From: Lepidonotus clava
Lineage: Eukaryota > Annelida > Polychaeta > Phyllodocida > Polynoidae
DNA length: 64,000 nt
Assembly: GCA_936440205.1 (NCBI GenBank)
Contig: OW387147.1
Location: forward strand, 44,511,627 to 44,575,626
Reading direction: 5' to 3'
Shown here: piece after piece, positions 21,241 to 34,455 of the stretch
Position numbering within the stretch: position 1 is the stretch's first letter
How the letters are laid out: each line of letters opens with the position of its first letter
Translations under genes and position numbers: made by a program
The notes under the pieces: generated by a model
Told to the model about the DNA's origin: nothing
Database searches by the model: none
Seen by the model: the letters and a program-made list of their open reading frames with translations, nothing else

Positions 21241-21904
21241 AATAGGGACAAGAGAGGGTAGTTATGTGTAAAGTGGGGGTTATAGATCCGGAGTGGGTTA
21301 CTTGTGATGGTCATCCGCTCAGCGGGGCACAAATAGAGAAGGATGGGTCTCCATGGCTGAGCTGGTTGCTGGTTGGTGAGACAGACCAGCGACAGATCAG
21401 GCCCATTACCAGCCGCGCGTGGGCGGGAAGCGGGAACCAGCACGTCTCTACACTTAGAGTTTTTGGCACATTTAGTAAATTTCTTGGGAATGGGTGAGGC
21501 GGACAGGTGAAGGAATGCTACCTCCCTTTTTCCCTAGGGGCGGATCCAAGAGGCTGGGATATTCAAATGTGGGGGCGCTCTATTGTAAAAATGCCCCAAG
21601 GATTCTCTGGGTCTAAGGATTTTGCCTTAAAAATTAGTACTATTTGTCCAAAATTAGGGGGTGCCCCCCTGCACCTTCCCCTCTTATCTTCACTGACAAC
21701 TGAAAAAGAAATTGAAAGCACAATGCAAAAGGAATTGCTTGGTTTACCACTCAAACTACACAGTAGCTGTGTTCAGTTGGTCTACCCCAGTCCGTAACAG
21801 CTGCTCTGATCGACAAAGGAGGCTAAAGTCCCCACTCCCCCCGCACTGCCACCTGCTCTTGCAGCTGCCCCCCTACCCCCGATATGATAGATTTAAGTAC
21901 ACTT
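21241..21904. other. No gene; hAT-like fragment at 21538-21680
   Basis: GGGGCGGATCCAAGAGGCTG at 21538 resembles the left end of a hAT-type MITE, and GGGGGTGCCCCCCTGCACC follows at about 21656. No coding sequence was recognised. Confidence 0.35.
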
Positions 21905-22756
21905 TGTAACGGGCCCAAAACCCAAAACCCGAAACCTGAGAAATAATGTAAACCGGAAATGACGTCAGTATGACCACATGACATCACTATGACCACGTGA
22001 CGTAAGATAGCCAATCAGAACTGACCGCTAGGGTATAAAAGGGGCGGTGAGGCCCAAAAATAAAGAGTTCCTTCATAGTACTCCTGGTGTTCAGACGAGT
22101 CTTCTTCCCCTAGCAGCCCCTTAGGAAGGATTCCAGTCAATAAGATGATCGAATATGGACTAAGTAACCAGAAAATACAAGTAATATTGATAAAGTTATA
22201 GGAAAATTAGACGTAAAATAGTATGAGGTCCGAAGGCCCGAAAGACCGAGAAACATGGCCCGAAGGCCCAAAATAGCCCGACTGACGACCCGGGAACGGT
22301 AGACCGGCCAGGTACGGAAGCCCGAAATAGTAAGCGGTGGTACAATGACCAGAGGTACCAAGGTGCGACCGGCTCGGCCCCACGCTACTAAACAATAGGC
22401 GACCGTCGGCCCGCGACCTCCGGCTGAGTTAAAGGAGGTAGATCCCCCCCAGCTGGCCCGAGAGAGCACGAAGACGAAGAGACAGCCCGGACCCATACCC
22501 CACACTTTTGCCCTCCGCCATCCTCCGCGCCCGATGGCTGAAACCCCTCGGTCCAGTCCGACCAACACACCCTCCCCCCTTCAAAGAATACCTATCCCCC
22601 GACCGACCCACTCAGCCCCCCTTGTGCGCGAGGCACGACTCTTGATCTCACATCTCGGCTTCTTGCTCGGCCTCCGTGCCCAGCTGAGAACTGAAATAAC
22701 CCCCACGTCCCTCTGCTGTAGAAACCGGAAACCCCGAACTACTGAGGAACGTCACA
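21905..22756 (+). mobile_element. LTR-like repeat, copy 1 (old)
   Basis: Begins TGTAACGGGCCC and ends GTCACA, so it has the TGT...ACA form of an LTR. In order it holds CRE-like sites (near 21960 and 22000), a CCAAT box, a TATA box (TATAAAA, 22034-22040) and an AATAAA signal (22059-22064), which is the U3-R layout of an LTR. A diverged inverted copy lies at 27328-28158. No gag or pol lies next to it, so it is probably a solo LTR. Copy divergence suggests an old insertion. Confidence 0.6.
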
Positions 22757-22769
22757 GTAGCATGTGGCC

Positions 22770-22965
22770 GAGCTCGGGTCGCTTCTCGGTTAGTTTTGGG
22801 CCTTCAGGCCATTTTCGGGCCTGTCGAGTTACTGCTTAATTAATCTCCAATTCAGGCCCTTTAGTTAAGTTCTGCTTACTCATTAACTGCTACTATTGCA
22901 TATTTTAAGTTCGGGTCAGCTAGAAGGTAGGACATCTTAAAGAAGAGACGTGTGAACACAGTGAG
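22770..22965 (-). mobile_element. Fragment of the same LTR-like repeat, inverted
   Basis: Matches part of the copy at 27328-28158 (segment 27750-27930), for example AGTTTTGGGCCTTC and the GTGTGAACAC/TGTTGACACA end. It lies immediately beside copy 1 in the opposite orientation. Broken. Confidence 0.55.
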
Positions 22966-25201
22966 TACCAAGACATTTAACCCAGATCTTAAAACAACTA
23001 CAAAATAGTATCTCAATACATATCCACACAGTTTGTTTAGATTTAAACTCGAATATTAATTTATGATAATGTATATTACCAAACAGGTTAATAATTACAT
23101 TATACCATAATCCATGGGGAGTCAACCATAAGAAATTATATGTCCATTTAATATGGAAAATGACTATATGACTTTACAACCTCATTGACTTAGAAAACAC
23201 AAGTACTAACTCATTCACTCAGATTTGTGTCAGTGCCCAATGGCTAAAAAATGTCTTTTGCTCAGCATATCTACAGATTTAAGGGCAATTGCGCTATTTG
23301 TTCATGTGCACGCATACTGCGCAGCCTGTCTGTATGGGTGTGCAGTGGACCATGACCATGCACGAAAGGTGAAAATGCTTAACTATAGAAGCCTATGGTG
23401 GGAAAATGCGGTTTTGCTCGTAGCTCAGCTAATGATAATCCAATTGCCATACAATACAAAGTTGTAGTCCACAACCTCATGAATCCATGGGAATTTTCAG
23501 ATTTGATGATTCATTAATTGTTAATTAATTGTGATTTTATTTGGAATATAACATTTATTTTTGATTAAGGACAATGGCGCCATTATCCAGATACTGAAAA
23601 AATCAAAGTCCTTCAATTTTTCTCAAATCTTGCAGAATTGTTCAATAATGTTTAGTCTATCACAATTGAGATTGAAAAATAGTTTACCAGGAATACTTTT
23701 GTAGATAAATATGGCCGAATAAGACTAATTTTGTGAGAATTTAGAAAATTCTGAAAAATGTTTTAAATAGGGAAATTTTGCTTTATTTTGCAACTCTCAT
23801 AATTCGTGAAGTATAATGATATGATAGACTTCTATATGATTGTGACCATGTTGGGTTTTCTGGCCAAGTTCATCTTGTGACCCCCTATTTTTTTTGGCTA
23901 AAGATAATAGCCTGTAGCCTTCTCTACAGTATATATTGATTTTAAGAATTTCTGGGTATTCAATTTTTTTTAGGCATGCTTATTTTCAGATTTTTCATTT
24001 TTTTACAATTTTTTACAATTTTAATTTGAAGATTTCAAAGATTAAAATTGATATTACCCCATGACATTGTTTTTAATGCTCTCTAATTCACTTGCCTCCA
24101 TCAATGACCTTCCATTACCAACTTCCATCTGTTTGTCCTATCTTTTATTTGAGAATGATATGGAATTAAGATATCATTTAAATGTGATTAAAAATACTTG
24201 ATTTTTCTTTTCTCAAAATAACCACACAAAGAAACTGATTTCACTGAAATGTTTCTATTGTAACCCATGATTTTTTTGGATCATTTTGGAACCTTTGGAA
24301 GTAAAACTTGCATATGGGAAATTTTGAGGAAATCTGGGTACGATTGTCCTTAATTGTCCAATTTCGACAATAATTTGTGCTTGCCTTAGCGCTTGTGTTA
24401 CAAGGTTTCTGCACACCTTACCATGGAAATTATTAACCATATATAGAGAGAGTTATATGTGCTTAGGCCATTGTGTCTAAACCTTGTAATGAATAATGAA
24501 TGAAGGATGTAACAATCCGAAACATGTTAATTCGACCACTTTTTTAATGTCTAAATAAATTTCAAAGTCTACATTAAACCGTCACTGAGTTGGATGTTCT
24601 CTACAATATTTTGTTGTAATGAATAAGTATGTTTCCTTTAAAAAAAAGTGAGAACGGTGGCCCCCTATTTTTTGTTCAGAAAATGAGAGCTGGCACGTAT
24701 CGCCATCAAATACAAACATCTAAAGAAATTTTCAATTTCTAAACATTTTTATCATAATTTTAATGAACAATTTCACTTTTCTATCATAATATTTATCAAA
24801 AGAAATAAGCCCAATCCTTGTATTTTCTTATTGTTGTGAAATAATGTATGAATTACAAAGATTCATATGTTGATTTAATGTTCGAGGTGATTCAGAACAT
24901 ATTTTTAAACAAATTAATTTATAAACTTCTGCATATATAGTTTTAATCGTGAAAAATACTAGAATTGTGTAATTAAGTGCATTTTGTGACGCATTTTATT
25001 CATAAATTACCATGTTGATCCCCTTTTTTTCTGCATTTCTGGCATGTAAACACACTTAGCTTCAATGTACTAAAGTTTTAAGGAAATCTCAATTTGAGAA
25101 CTTTAATGGAGCGATTGTCTTTAACATTAGGACTTCAAAACATGCCCTATTTAAAAGATAACGTCGATACGAATAAATACATGTATCTATATATATATAC
25201 A

Positions 25202-25233
<32 letters not shown>

Positions 25234-26474
25234 CCAAATGAAAGTTTGTTGTGAATTTGATACATGGCACTGAGGAGAACTGTTTCCAGACTACATGCAG
25301 GCCAGGAATAACGTTGTAGGAATGGTCCACTACGATTGAGGTATAATAAAACATATCATAATCTACTTTCGCGCTAAACTTAGTTTCATAATGTAGTCTA
25401 TAGGACGCCTGACTCTGTTTCTATTCTCCCCTGATTTACGTTTTTATGTAACTTAGACCCGAAGTGAAGGACCCGCCTGAGTTATAGGTCTTTAGTTCCG
25501 TGGTCTTAGCCCCAAAAGGCGGGGGCGGGATGTATGAATAAAATCGTCATTGGCACCGGCTGGGACCAACGGCTGTGGAAAACTTCTGCATTAACTTCTC
25601 TCTACTGCGGTAATTCAATGGTAAATATGGGTGACCACTGAAGCGCCACCTGGTGTAGCTGTATGATTATCATAGCATTTACTTGGAATTTAAGGTAAGC
25701 GTGATGGAATATATATGATGGAATAAATATACATACATTGCTCACAAAGCAGATTTTCTCCATTCATTTTCCTTATTTTCAGGAATAGAATGAGATTTTC
25801 TATGGTGACCTAGCACTTTTTTCCACCTAAAGTACTCATTATGACCCTACTAAGACATTTGCAACATTTAAAGTAAAAGTCATGGTTATTCATCTTTGAA
25901 CTTTGATTTTTGATTTGTTTGCCCCTATATAATTATATTGTTTCGAATGCTGATATCTTTAAAATAGATATGGTGACATATGAAGTTTAAAGTTCATTTT
26001 TGTTCCTCATGCGTCACTCTAGCCACCATGTGAATTTTAGAATTTTGTCACTGTTTCTCAGAAATCTTACCAAACATGATGTATAACATGTATATGTCCA
26101 ACCTTTTTTGGAATAAAGACTACTCCTTTGCTTCATTTGAACCTTTGCGCCATTAGAGCCTTTGCAACCTTCCCCTAAATTCGCCATTGTAGAATGATCC
26201 TCAACAACACCAGAATTCGAGCTAAAGCGCAGCGCACCAATCCACCGTCCAGAACCCTTAAATGAAAAAAAATAATAATTCAAGCCCTGTTTTGGGGACA
26301 CATTGGGGACCCATGCAGTACATGTTGGGATCTGCTCTGTAAGTTGGTTCCCTCTCTGGGGCCCTCTCATTAACTGCCCTCTGATGCCACACACAGCACT
26401 GAGGGGGCGGGGTCCTAACCCAGGCAAGCAGCGACGTAACAAGAACGTTCTGTGACTGTACATTTTTGGTTAGT
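22966..26474. other. AT-rich, no gene; (TA)n and a CTCF-like site
   Basis: A long AT-rich stretch with no coding or splice pattern. A (TA)n repeat lies at about 25190-25232. GAAAACACAAGTACTAACTC at 23194 recurs at 35220, so 23180-23250 belongs to an uncharacterised repeat. AGCGCCACCTGGTGT at 25642-25656 fits a CTCF core on the minus strand. A short GC-rich patch lies near 25515-25575. Confidence 0.5.
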
Positions 26475-26790
26475 CTGAAACCTGCCCAAATTTCACGTCA
26501 CAATAACGTTTTTTCATGTGTAGTTATGACTTACCAAAAAAGAACGTTATAATAACAGTAAATTATGGTGAAGTTCAGACCTAACTAATAATGAATGTTA
26601 TTATAACGTTATTGTGACGTGAAATAACGTTACATTAACGTCACAATAACGTCACAGTGCAACGTCGTAATGTTTGGTTCTATAGACGTTTTTGGGTGCC
26701 ATCAAAAGAACATAACAAGAACCAAAGCAGGACTAAACAGAACGTTATAATAACATTATTATAACGTCACATTCTTGCTTGGGAAGCCTG
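26475..26790 (-). mobile_element. MITE family B copy
   Basis: Rich in AACGTTATTATAACG-type palindromes. It ends in ATAACGTCACATTCTTGCTT and then GGG, which pairs with the AAGCATGTGACGTTATTATA start of the copy at 45230-45580. Non-coding. Confidence 0.75.
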
Positions 26791-26870
26791 TATTCCACAT
26801 GCCGATTTTGCTAACGGTTTTAAAAATCGACAAAGGAAGTAAGGCCAAGGGAGGGCACAGGGTTTCCAAA

Positions 26871-27095
26871 AGCCCCACACGAACTAGGCGATTTTGATGA
26901 AGTTGACCGATTATACCAGGACAATGCGCCGATATTTGCACCAATTCTGATGACCAATCAGTATGCATATTGAACTGTAAAATGTCATGTTTGCTAGGAA
27001 TCGGTGCTGAAATCAGCTGCCATATTTCTGGAGAAAATTTAACAAATTGACCTAATCACCGGTACAAAAATTGGCATGTGGAAGTCTTATACCCC
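26871..27095. mobile_element. MITE family C copy, diverged
   Basis: Begins AGCCCCACACGAACTAGGCG and contains the CCGATTATACCAG and ATGCATATTGAACTG blocks of the family. The right end is poorly preserved. Confidence 0.6.
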
Positions 27096-27327
27096 TTTCA
27101 GATTACCACCGAGAATGCACTGGGCCCTGTCTGAAAAGGCCAGCATTCTAGAATGCAGATCAATGCGCTTTAGAACTGTATCCTAGAATTCGCATTCCAG
27201 CACTCCAGAAAACACATCGGTTCAGTTCACTTCTCAGTGGTTGTGTGAAAGGTACAAAACCAATTCGAACCGTATTTCCGTATGCGAATCCACGTTGTTA
27301 TAATACGAATCCATGTTGTTATGATAC

Positions 27328-28158
27328 TGTGACGTTCCTCGGTAGTTCGGGGTTTCCGATTTCTACAACAGAGGGATGTGGGGATTGTTTCGGGTCTCAG
27401 CCGGACGGGGAATCCGGGCAAGAAACCGAGATGTGATATTTAGAGTCGTGCCTCGCGCACGAGGGGGGTTTGAGCGGATCGATCGGGAAATCGGTATTCG
27501 TCGACGGGGGAGGGGTGTATCAGCCGGGCTGGACCGAGGGGCCTCAGCCACCGGGCAGGGTACAGGCACTTCCGTTGACGGGCGGAGGACTGCGGGGGAG
27601 GAAAAATGGTAGGGGGCAGGAGTGGGCCGTTTCTGTCTCTTTAGTGCCGGTACTCTCTTCGGGGTCTACTGCGGACGATCCACCCTCGTTCTCGGTCCGC
27701 AGGGGTGTCAGGCCGACGGTCGCCTATTGTTTGGTAGTGTGGGGCCGAGCCGGTCGCGCCAGTTTTGGGCCTTCGTGTCCAGTTTCGGTCCTTCGGGCCT
27801 TCGCAACCCCGTCCTAAGTTTCGCCTAATTTCTTCTAACTTCTGCTATTTTACTTAAACTTCTAGTTAATTAGCCTGTATTGGATCATCTTATCGGTTAC
27901 CATAGGAAGAAGACACATGTTGACACAAGGAGTACTGTAAAGGAACTCATTTATTCTCGGGCCTCACCGCCCCTTTTATAGTCTAGTGGTCAGCCCTGAT
28001 TGGCTGTCTCTGATCACGTGGTTACAAATGACGTCACTTCCGGTTTACTTTATCACTTCTGGTTTACATATTTTCCGGGACTTTCGGGTTTCGGGCTTTT
28101 ACAATTTCGGGCCTTTTTCGGGCCTTTCGGGTTTTTTGGGCTTTTCGGGCCCGTTACA
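27328..28158 (-). mobile_element. LTR-like repeat, copy 2 (old)
   Basis: Reverse-oriented partner of 21905-22756. On the minus strand it starts TGTAACGGGCCC at 28158, has a CRE, a CCAAT box, the TATA box (27974-27980) and the AATAAA signal (27950-27955), and ends GTCACA at 27328. No internal retroelement genes adjoin it, so it is probably a solo LTR. Old, by divergence from copy 1. Confidence 0.6.
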
Positions 28159-28857
28159 AAACATACTTTACTCTGTCACATTATCTTGCTTTTCATATTT
28201 CGGTCTTACCAATTGATGAATAGACATTCATCACAATACGGATCCTACCTTCAAGAGCTGCTGGAAGAGAGATGTGTGAAAGGGTCACAATCTAGAGTGT
28301 GCATCATGTTAGCGGTGTTTACTTCAGTTTGCTTCCCTTCACTCACTTTGCCTTGAAGTGTGAAATAGGTGGTGGGCAGGTAGGGTGTAAATCAAAATCA
28401 AGCACAGACATGTTACACATCATTAGAAAGGTTTTATAATTATCTTTCCAATGGTTTATAGGAAGGTTGGTTTCACCCCATATTCTCAGAGAAAATATAA
28501 ACAGTAAAGAGATTGCCGGAATGTAAATCGGCATGTCGAGTACAGGCTCTAGTGGTGTGGGTGGTGGGCGGGTTCCACCTAGCCAGGATAAACAGGCTGA
28601 CTCTGCCCCACCCACCCCAGAACCTCATGTATCCCAGAACCTTCTGTAAGCCCAGAACCCCCTGTAGCCCGAGAGCCCCCTATTAATTAGAGCCTGGGAC
28701 CTAAGGCGGTGATCTCTCGGTTACTGACCCCGTCCCACACAGCTGAAGAGTGGGCCTGTTTACTGAGATCTTAAGGCCAAGAGAAAAATTCTGGTAACCC
28801 GACCTACCCTTTTTTTTTGCCCGACCATAATTTTTTTTATATCAGAACTGCTTCCCC
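28159..28857. other. No gene seen
   Basis: Contains C-rich CCCAGAACC repeats near 28612-28670. No coding structure recognised. Confidence 0.5.
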
Positions 28858-31145
28858 TGTGGCCCGTTGCACAATGGGTTCGTAACAACGAAAATAATTT
28901 TTTTTGAAAAAAATTAATATTTTGGTAACAAGGATGGTTTATACACATTGTTTTTCTATATTTAGAATGCAGCCAGAGAGCTGTAACTTTTACTGATTTG
29001 TCCTTAAATTTTTTTCCTTTTTACACCAATTTACAGAATTCAATTTCATTGATTAGAACCAGAGATTTTACTATGTTTGTAAAATCATAACAAAGATATC
29101 TTTAACAAGGATATCTTTGTTTGATCCTAACAACGAAATTCTATTGTGCAACGGGCCACTGTGGCCCGTTGCACAATAGGTTTCGTAACAACGAAAATAT
29201 GATAAACAACGAAAGAGTTTGTTGTTGCTTAATGAATTATTTGCAGTTATTTTCGTAATAACGAAACTTTTTTTTAATAAATTTTTTTCTATAGTTAGAA
29301 TGCCCTCAATGAGTTGTAACTTGTACTGCTTTTTCTCTAATGTCTTGCCTTATCATATCAATTTACAGAATTCACTTCCATCCATTAGAAGCTGAGATTT
29401 TTACTATTTAAGTAAGAGTGGAATATTTTCGTAACAACGAAACATTTCATTGTTAAGCAAAAGTTCGTTGTGCTTTCGTTGTTTGATCCTCACAACGAAA
29501 TTCTATTGTGCAACGGGCCCGTTAAGATATCTTAGCAAAAAGATTCATTGTTGCAATTTTACAAAAATAGTAAAATCTCTGGTTCTAATGAATGAAATTG
29601 AATTCTGTAAATTGATGTAAAAAGGGGAAAAATTAGAGACAATTCAGTAAAAGTTACAGATCTCTGGGGGCATTCTAAATATAGAAAAAATTGTTGCAAA
29701 ACGATCTTTGTTACGAAAATATTATTTTCGTTGATAATATTATTTTCGTTGCTAGGAAACCCATTGTGCAATGGGCCACTGTGGCCCATTGCACAATGGG
29801 TTTCGTAACAACGAAAATGAATTAAATAGCGAAACAGTTCATTGTTGCTTAATTAATTATTTGCAGTTATTTTCGTAACAACGAAAATATTTGTAACAAT
29901 TTTTTTTTCTATATTTAGAATGATCTCATATCAATTTACAGAATTCAATTCCATCCATTAGAACCAGAGATTTGTACTATTTAAGTAACAGTGGATTATT
30001 TTCCTAACAACAAAACATTTCGTTGTTAAGCAAAAGTTTGTTGTGCTTTCGTTGTTTGATCCTCACAACAAAATTCTATTGTGCAACGGGTCACTGTGGC
30101 CCATTGCACAATGACATCTTACTGTTAAGATAAATTTAAGATAACTTTAAGATCTTTTTCGTAACAACAATAGTTATCATTGTTACGATAAACCTAATAT
30201 CTCTGTTTCTACTGGCTGAAGTTGAATTTTGTAAATTGATATATGAAGGGGGAAAATAAGATAAAAATAAGTAAAACTTGCATCTCATTGAGAGCATTCT
30301 AAATAAGTTTATTTTAGTGTCAAAACAATCATTGTTATGATCAAAGTAACAACGAAAGGTTTTGTTGTTTTGCTGATTTTCGTGGTTAAGATCGGTACTG
30401 TGCAACGGGCTACAGCAGGCCCACTTTCACCTCTGCTGTGCCCCGTTGCACAATGGGTTTCGTAACAACGAAAATATTGTAAACAACGAAAGTGTTCGTT
30501 GTTGCTTAATAAATTATTTGCAGGTATTTTCGTAACAACGAAAGTTTTTTTTAACAATTTTTTTTCTATAGTTAGAATGCCCTCAATGAGTTGTAACTTT
30601 TAATGCGTTTTCTCCAATGTCTTGCCTTTTTATATCAATTTACAGAATTCAATTCCATCCATTAGAAGCTGAGATTTGTACTATTTAAGTAACAGTGGAT
30701 TATTTTCCAAACAACGAAACATTTCGTTGTTGAGCAAAAGTTTGTTGTGCTTTCATTGTTTGATCCTCACAACGAAATTCCATTGTGCAACAGGTCACTG
30801 TGGCCCATTGCACAATGACATTTTACTGTTAAGATAAATTTAAGATAACTTTAAGATCTTTTTCGTAACAACAATAGTTATCATTGTTACGATAAACCTA
30901 ATATCTCTGTTTCTACTGGCTGAAGTTGAATTTTGTAAATTGATATATGAAGGGGGAAAATAAGATAAAAATAAGTAAAACTTGCATCTCATTGAGAGCA
31001 TTCTAAATAAGTTTTTTTAGTGTCAAAACAATCATTGTTATGATCAAAGTAACAACGAAAGGTTTTGTTGTTTTGCTGAATTTCGTGGTTAAGATCGGTA
31101 CTGTGCAACGGGCTACAGCAGGCCCACTTTCACCTCTGCTGGCCC
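28858..31145. mobile_element. Array of MITE family E copies
   Basis: At least seven copies share the inverted end GGCCCGTTGCACAATGGGTT, followed by TCGTAACAACGAAA. They lie head to tail or inverted at about 28858-29160, 29161-29519, 29520-29780, 29781-30095, 30096-30437, 30438-30799 and 30800-31140. The pair 29781-30437 is repeated as 30438-31140, so a two-copy block has been duplicated; the two halves starting GGCCCATTGCACAATGACAT are almost identical. Neighbouring copies are separated by ACTGT. Non-coding. Confidence 0.85.
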
Positions 31146-32189
31146 CTGTTACCCCTGACTTCTAAGAGCCATAGTTGCCCTTTAGTAGTTAATGTGATAA
31201 ATGAAAGTTATAGTCAATGATTACATGAATATCCCTAATAATGGATATCTTAAGTGGCAAAGAGTATCCTAGATTTCATTTCAGATGATAGATATCTAAA
31301 TTCACTCCGAGTGCCCCAGATTTCATAATTGTGAGGCAATGTTGTCAATTTTTTGTGGGGGTGGCCCCATACCCCAAGTGCACATTTATACACAAGGTTT
31401 AGAAATAAATATCTACGAGTAAAAGTGTCAGAGAAGTTGGGACATTTTTACACTTAAACCCATTACAAAATATTTAGAGAAAAAAATCCCGTCCTACCCA
31501 CCATATGTTTTTGGGACTGATGTTACCTGAACACTTTTGTTTCTTGGTCTAATCAAGGGGTTTCGACCTTAGGGGATGGGGGTTACAGAGACTTATTTTG
31601 TTGTTGAACATGTTATGTTAGAACCGTCAATAACAGATTCCCTGGATGCTCCTGGGTTAATACCTCCTCCTTCCTCACTTACTTTTGGGAAATCTATCGC
31701 ATGCAACAGATTAGAGGTTCATACAAAAAAAGATAATATAATTATCATGGATGAGTAGGTTAATGAGTAGGTTATTGTGCATAAAGAATAAAATTGCAAC
31801 TGGCTAATGGACTGACTGGATAAAGCAAGTGATACAGTAAATTTCAGTGCGCTTTAATCTATAATTATATATTAGTTTTGTATAATTTTATGAAAGGAAG
31901 TAAAGATGTATTTAAGGCAGATTCAGTTGGACTACAGTATGTTTCTTGTGGCAGCTGCTGCGACATTAGGGCATGGGAATGCGGGCATGGAAACATTAGT
32001 GTCCTCAAAGTGCATGACTTGAGGTGTTTCATAACCATTTGGGAAAAATACACATGATTTTGCATTTTATAACTTACAATAACCTTAATCCTTGTTGTAG
32101 CCCCGGGAGTGAGAGCCATTCCTTAGTCAATGTATCAGAACAAGAAGGAATTAGACTCGGATGCCAGCGCCGGTCAAAGCGTATACAAG
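31146..32189. other. No gene seen
   Basis: AT-rich. Open frames at 31576-31758 and 31865-32119 show no recognisable protein. Confidence 0.45.
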
Positions 32190-32640
32190 AATAAGCCCAT
32201 CCCAGTAGACATGAACATTAAATTTGACCATGAAATTACATATCAATTTCTTTCTAATTTAATCACTGAAGATAGATGTGTGAAACAAAATGAACCAAGG
32301 TGGTTTGGTTGAAAAATTGCTCCTAAAATTTGTAAAATGCAGCTTTGAATATTGGTTTTTTCCCCATAGGAACCAAGGTTAAAGCCTGTCAGCCCTACTT
32401 ATAATGTCCAACCCTATTTTCCCTAAAATGCAGCATTTTGATTAGCTGGCAAACCTACAAATCTTTCAATTGGTAAAATTTAAGAAATCATAATGTTTTA
32501 TCAGTACTTGGTGAAATAGAAAAACATAATTCTTAGTCATACCAGTAATCCCGGCTCTAGGAGACAAGGATTGCTTATACTGTAATTTTGTCCAACCCTT
32601 GTCCAACCCTGGGATATACCCCATGTGGGATGGGCTTATT
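32190..32640 (+). mobile_element. MITE family A, complete copy
   Basis: Starts AATAAGCCCATCCCA and ends with the inverted TGGGATGGGCTTATT. About 451 bp. Its interior includes AACCCTTGTCCAACCCTGGG near the right end. Closely related to 51326-51773. Confidence 0.9.
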
Positions 32641-32919
32641 AAATGACTACTTTTCAGACAAGAATATTGATTTGATTATCAAGTTTTGTTGAACATTTGC
32701 TGCAAATATTGGTTAGCCCCCTTTTTCCTTCTTTTTTTTACTATTTTTTTAAGTTACTATAAATTGCTCCATAAAGAAAGATGGTCCTAACACTAACACT
32801 AGGAGATTATTCTCCTATGTACTACTGAAGTGATACCTTGGGAGTTTGGGGTTCCTTACTGATGTTTGAGGTTCATTTACAAACGTTTAGGTGCAGTTGT
32901 GTGACTTTAGGGTTTACTT

Positions 32920-33110
32920 ACTTATCCCCTGTCCCTTCTCACCCCTTACCCCTACATGATCCCCCTGTCCCTTCTCAGCACTTACCCCCTACATTAGGCC
33001 CCTGTCTCTTTCACCCCCTCTACATTATGCCCCTGTCCCTTCTCACCCCTCACCCCCTTCATAATGCCTTTGTCCCTTCTCAGCACCTCTACATTATGCC
33101 CCTGTCCCTT
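32920..33110. repeat. C-rich minisatellite, period about 37 bp
   Basis: Four to five imperfect copies of a unit built from CCCCTGTCCCTTCTCACCCC and CTACATTATG. A looser version of the same C-rich pattern recurs at about 33650-33790. Confidence 0.7.
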
Positions 33111-34104
33111 TGTACTCACACGGAAGGTCAGTCGATAGTTAGCTTTTCCTATCTTGTGTAGAACCTAACATCTGGGCTAAGAATGTAAACTTTTCTTGAA
33201 CCATGGGTGAAGAGTGTAAGGGGCACTGTCACTGTATGCATGTAAGCACCTGTAAGCTGCGGCACTCAGCAGAACACTACTTGCTGTTGATGGTTAAACA
33301 CACTGGAAAGATCTGTTCTAGAGGCGGGGTTCTGTTATAGAATTGAAGCGGATAGACTAGTAGTCAGGCTAGGAGCACGGGCTGGGTGGTTGCCCACACA
33401 CACCCCTCAGATTGTTCATTGTCAACAGGAGTTCTTGCAACTGGTATTGCACATTGGGCCTAATAAACTTATTCCTTTCATGCAAGTGTTATGTCCTTCA
33501 TAATGGGGTACGACGTTATAAAGCGGACCTGCAGTCTAAACAGAGTTAGACTGCCATTGGAGCTAGCTAATATCTATAGGAACTAAATCATAAACTAAAT
33601 AACAATAGCACTCTACCACTTAATGGATATTAAACTTCTATAGTCAAACTTCTCACCCCTCACCCCTACACTGTCCCCCTGTCCTTCTCCAGCCCTTCAC
33701 ACCCTTACATCATCGCACTATCCCCTCTCAGCTTCTGAACCCTTACCCTGTGGCCCATACCCCTTCTCAGTCTTCAAATCCCCCCGCGGCCTCCCACCTG
33801 CCGCCCGTCATTCACAGATCCCCCCTACTAGCTGCCCCAGTAAATCAGGGCCCAGACTGGCCGCTTAGTGCGCCCCAGTAAATGGTCGTGGGCGGGGATC
33901 AAGTGGTCGCCCAACACACATGGACAATGCTCAGTCAACCGCACCCGCCCCCACCGCTTGACGACTGGGCCTGCCCCACCACACCCTCAGGCCGTCTGTG
34001 GGGACACTCCGTCATTATTCATCGGAACCTACCTTAAGTTACTGACAGTGGTTCTTGGTGAGCCTCAGGGTGTAGGGGGTAAATGAGGACTTCCCAGCCG
34101 GAGG
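33111..34104. other. No gene seen
   Basis: Includes the second C-rich low-complexity patch (33650-33790) and a moderately GC-rich patch near 33790-34000. No coding or promoter structure could be fixed. Confidence 0.45.
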
Positions 34105-34455
34105 TGTGACGTTATAATAACTTTGCAGCAACTTTCTATTTGGTTCTGGTTTGGTTCATGTTACGTTCTTTTGATGACTCCCAATTACGTCGCTGCGACC
34201 TACTGCTGCGATGTTCCACAGCCACATTATCATAACATTCTGGTTATGTTCTTTGACCTAAACAGAATTTTCTTACAACATTCTGTTTTCGTTTCATGCT
34301 AACCTCACCAAAAATAATGTTATGATAATGTTTTAATTTGGTGATGTTTTAACCTCATTATCAATAACGTTATTGTTATGTGCCATCTTAGTAAGTAACA
34401 AACTGACTAAAAACGTATGGTTGCAGAATGTTTCTGTTACGTTGCAAGCTGGCTG
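34105..34455 (+). mobile_element. MITE family B copy
   Basis: Same order of blocks as 45230-45580: GTGACGTTATAATAAC, TTTGGTTCTGGTTTGGTTC, CATTCTGGTTATGTTCTTTG, CTAACCTCACC, AAGTAACAAACTGACTAAAA and TTCTGTTACGTTGCAAGC. Confidence 0.85.

Noticed and set aside
22137-22568. 143-codon minus-strand frame and its overlapping frames
   Set aside because: Lies in the GC-rich LTR-like repeat. The frames are not kept in the same form in the other copy.
28858-31145. CRISPR-like array
   Set aside because: The units are inverted-ended transposons of 300-360 bp in a eukaryotic setting, not short direct repeats with spacers.
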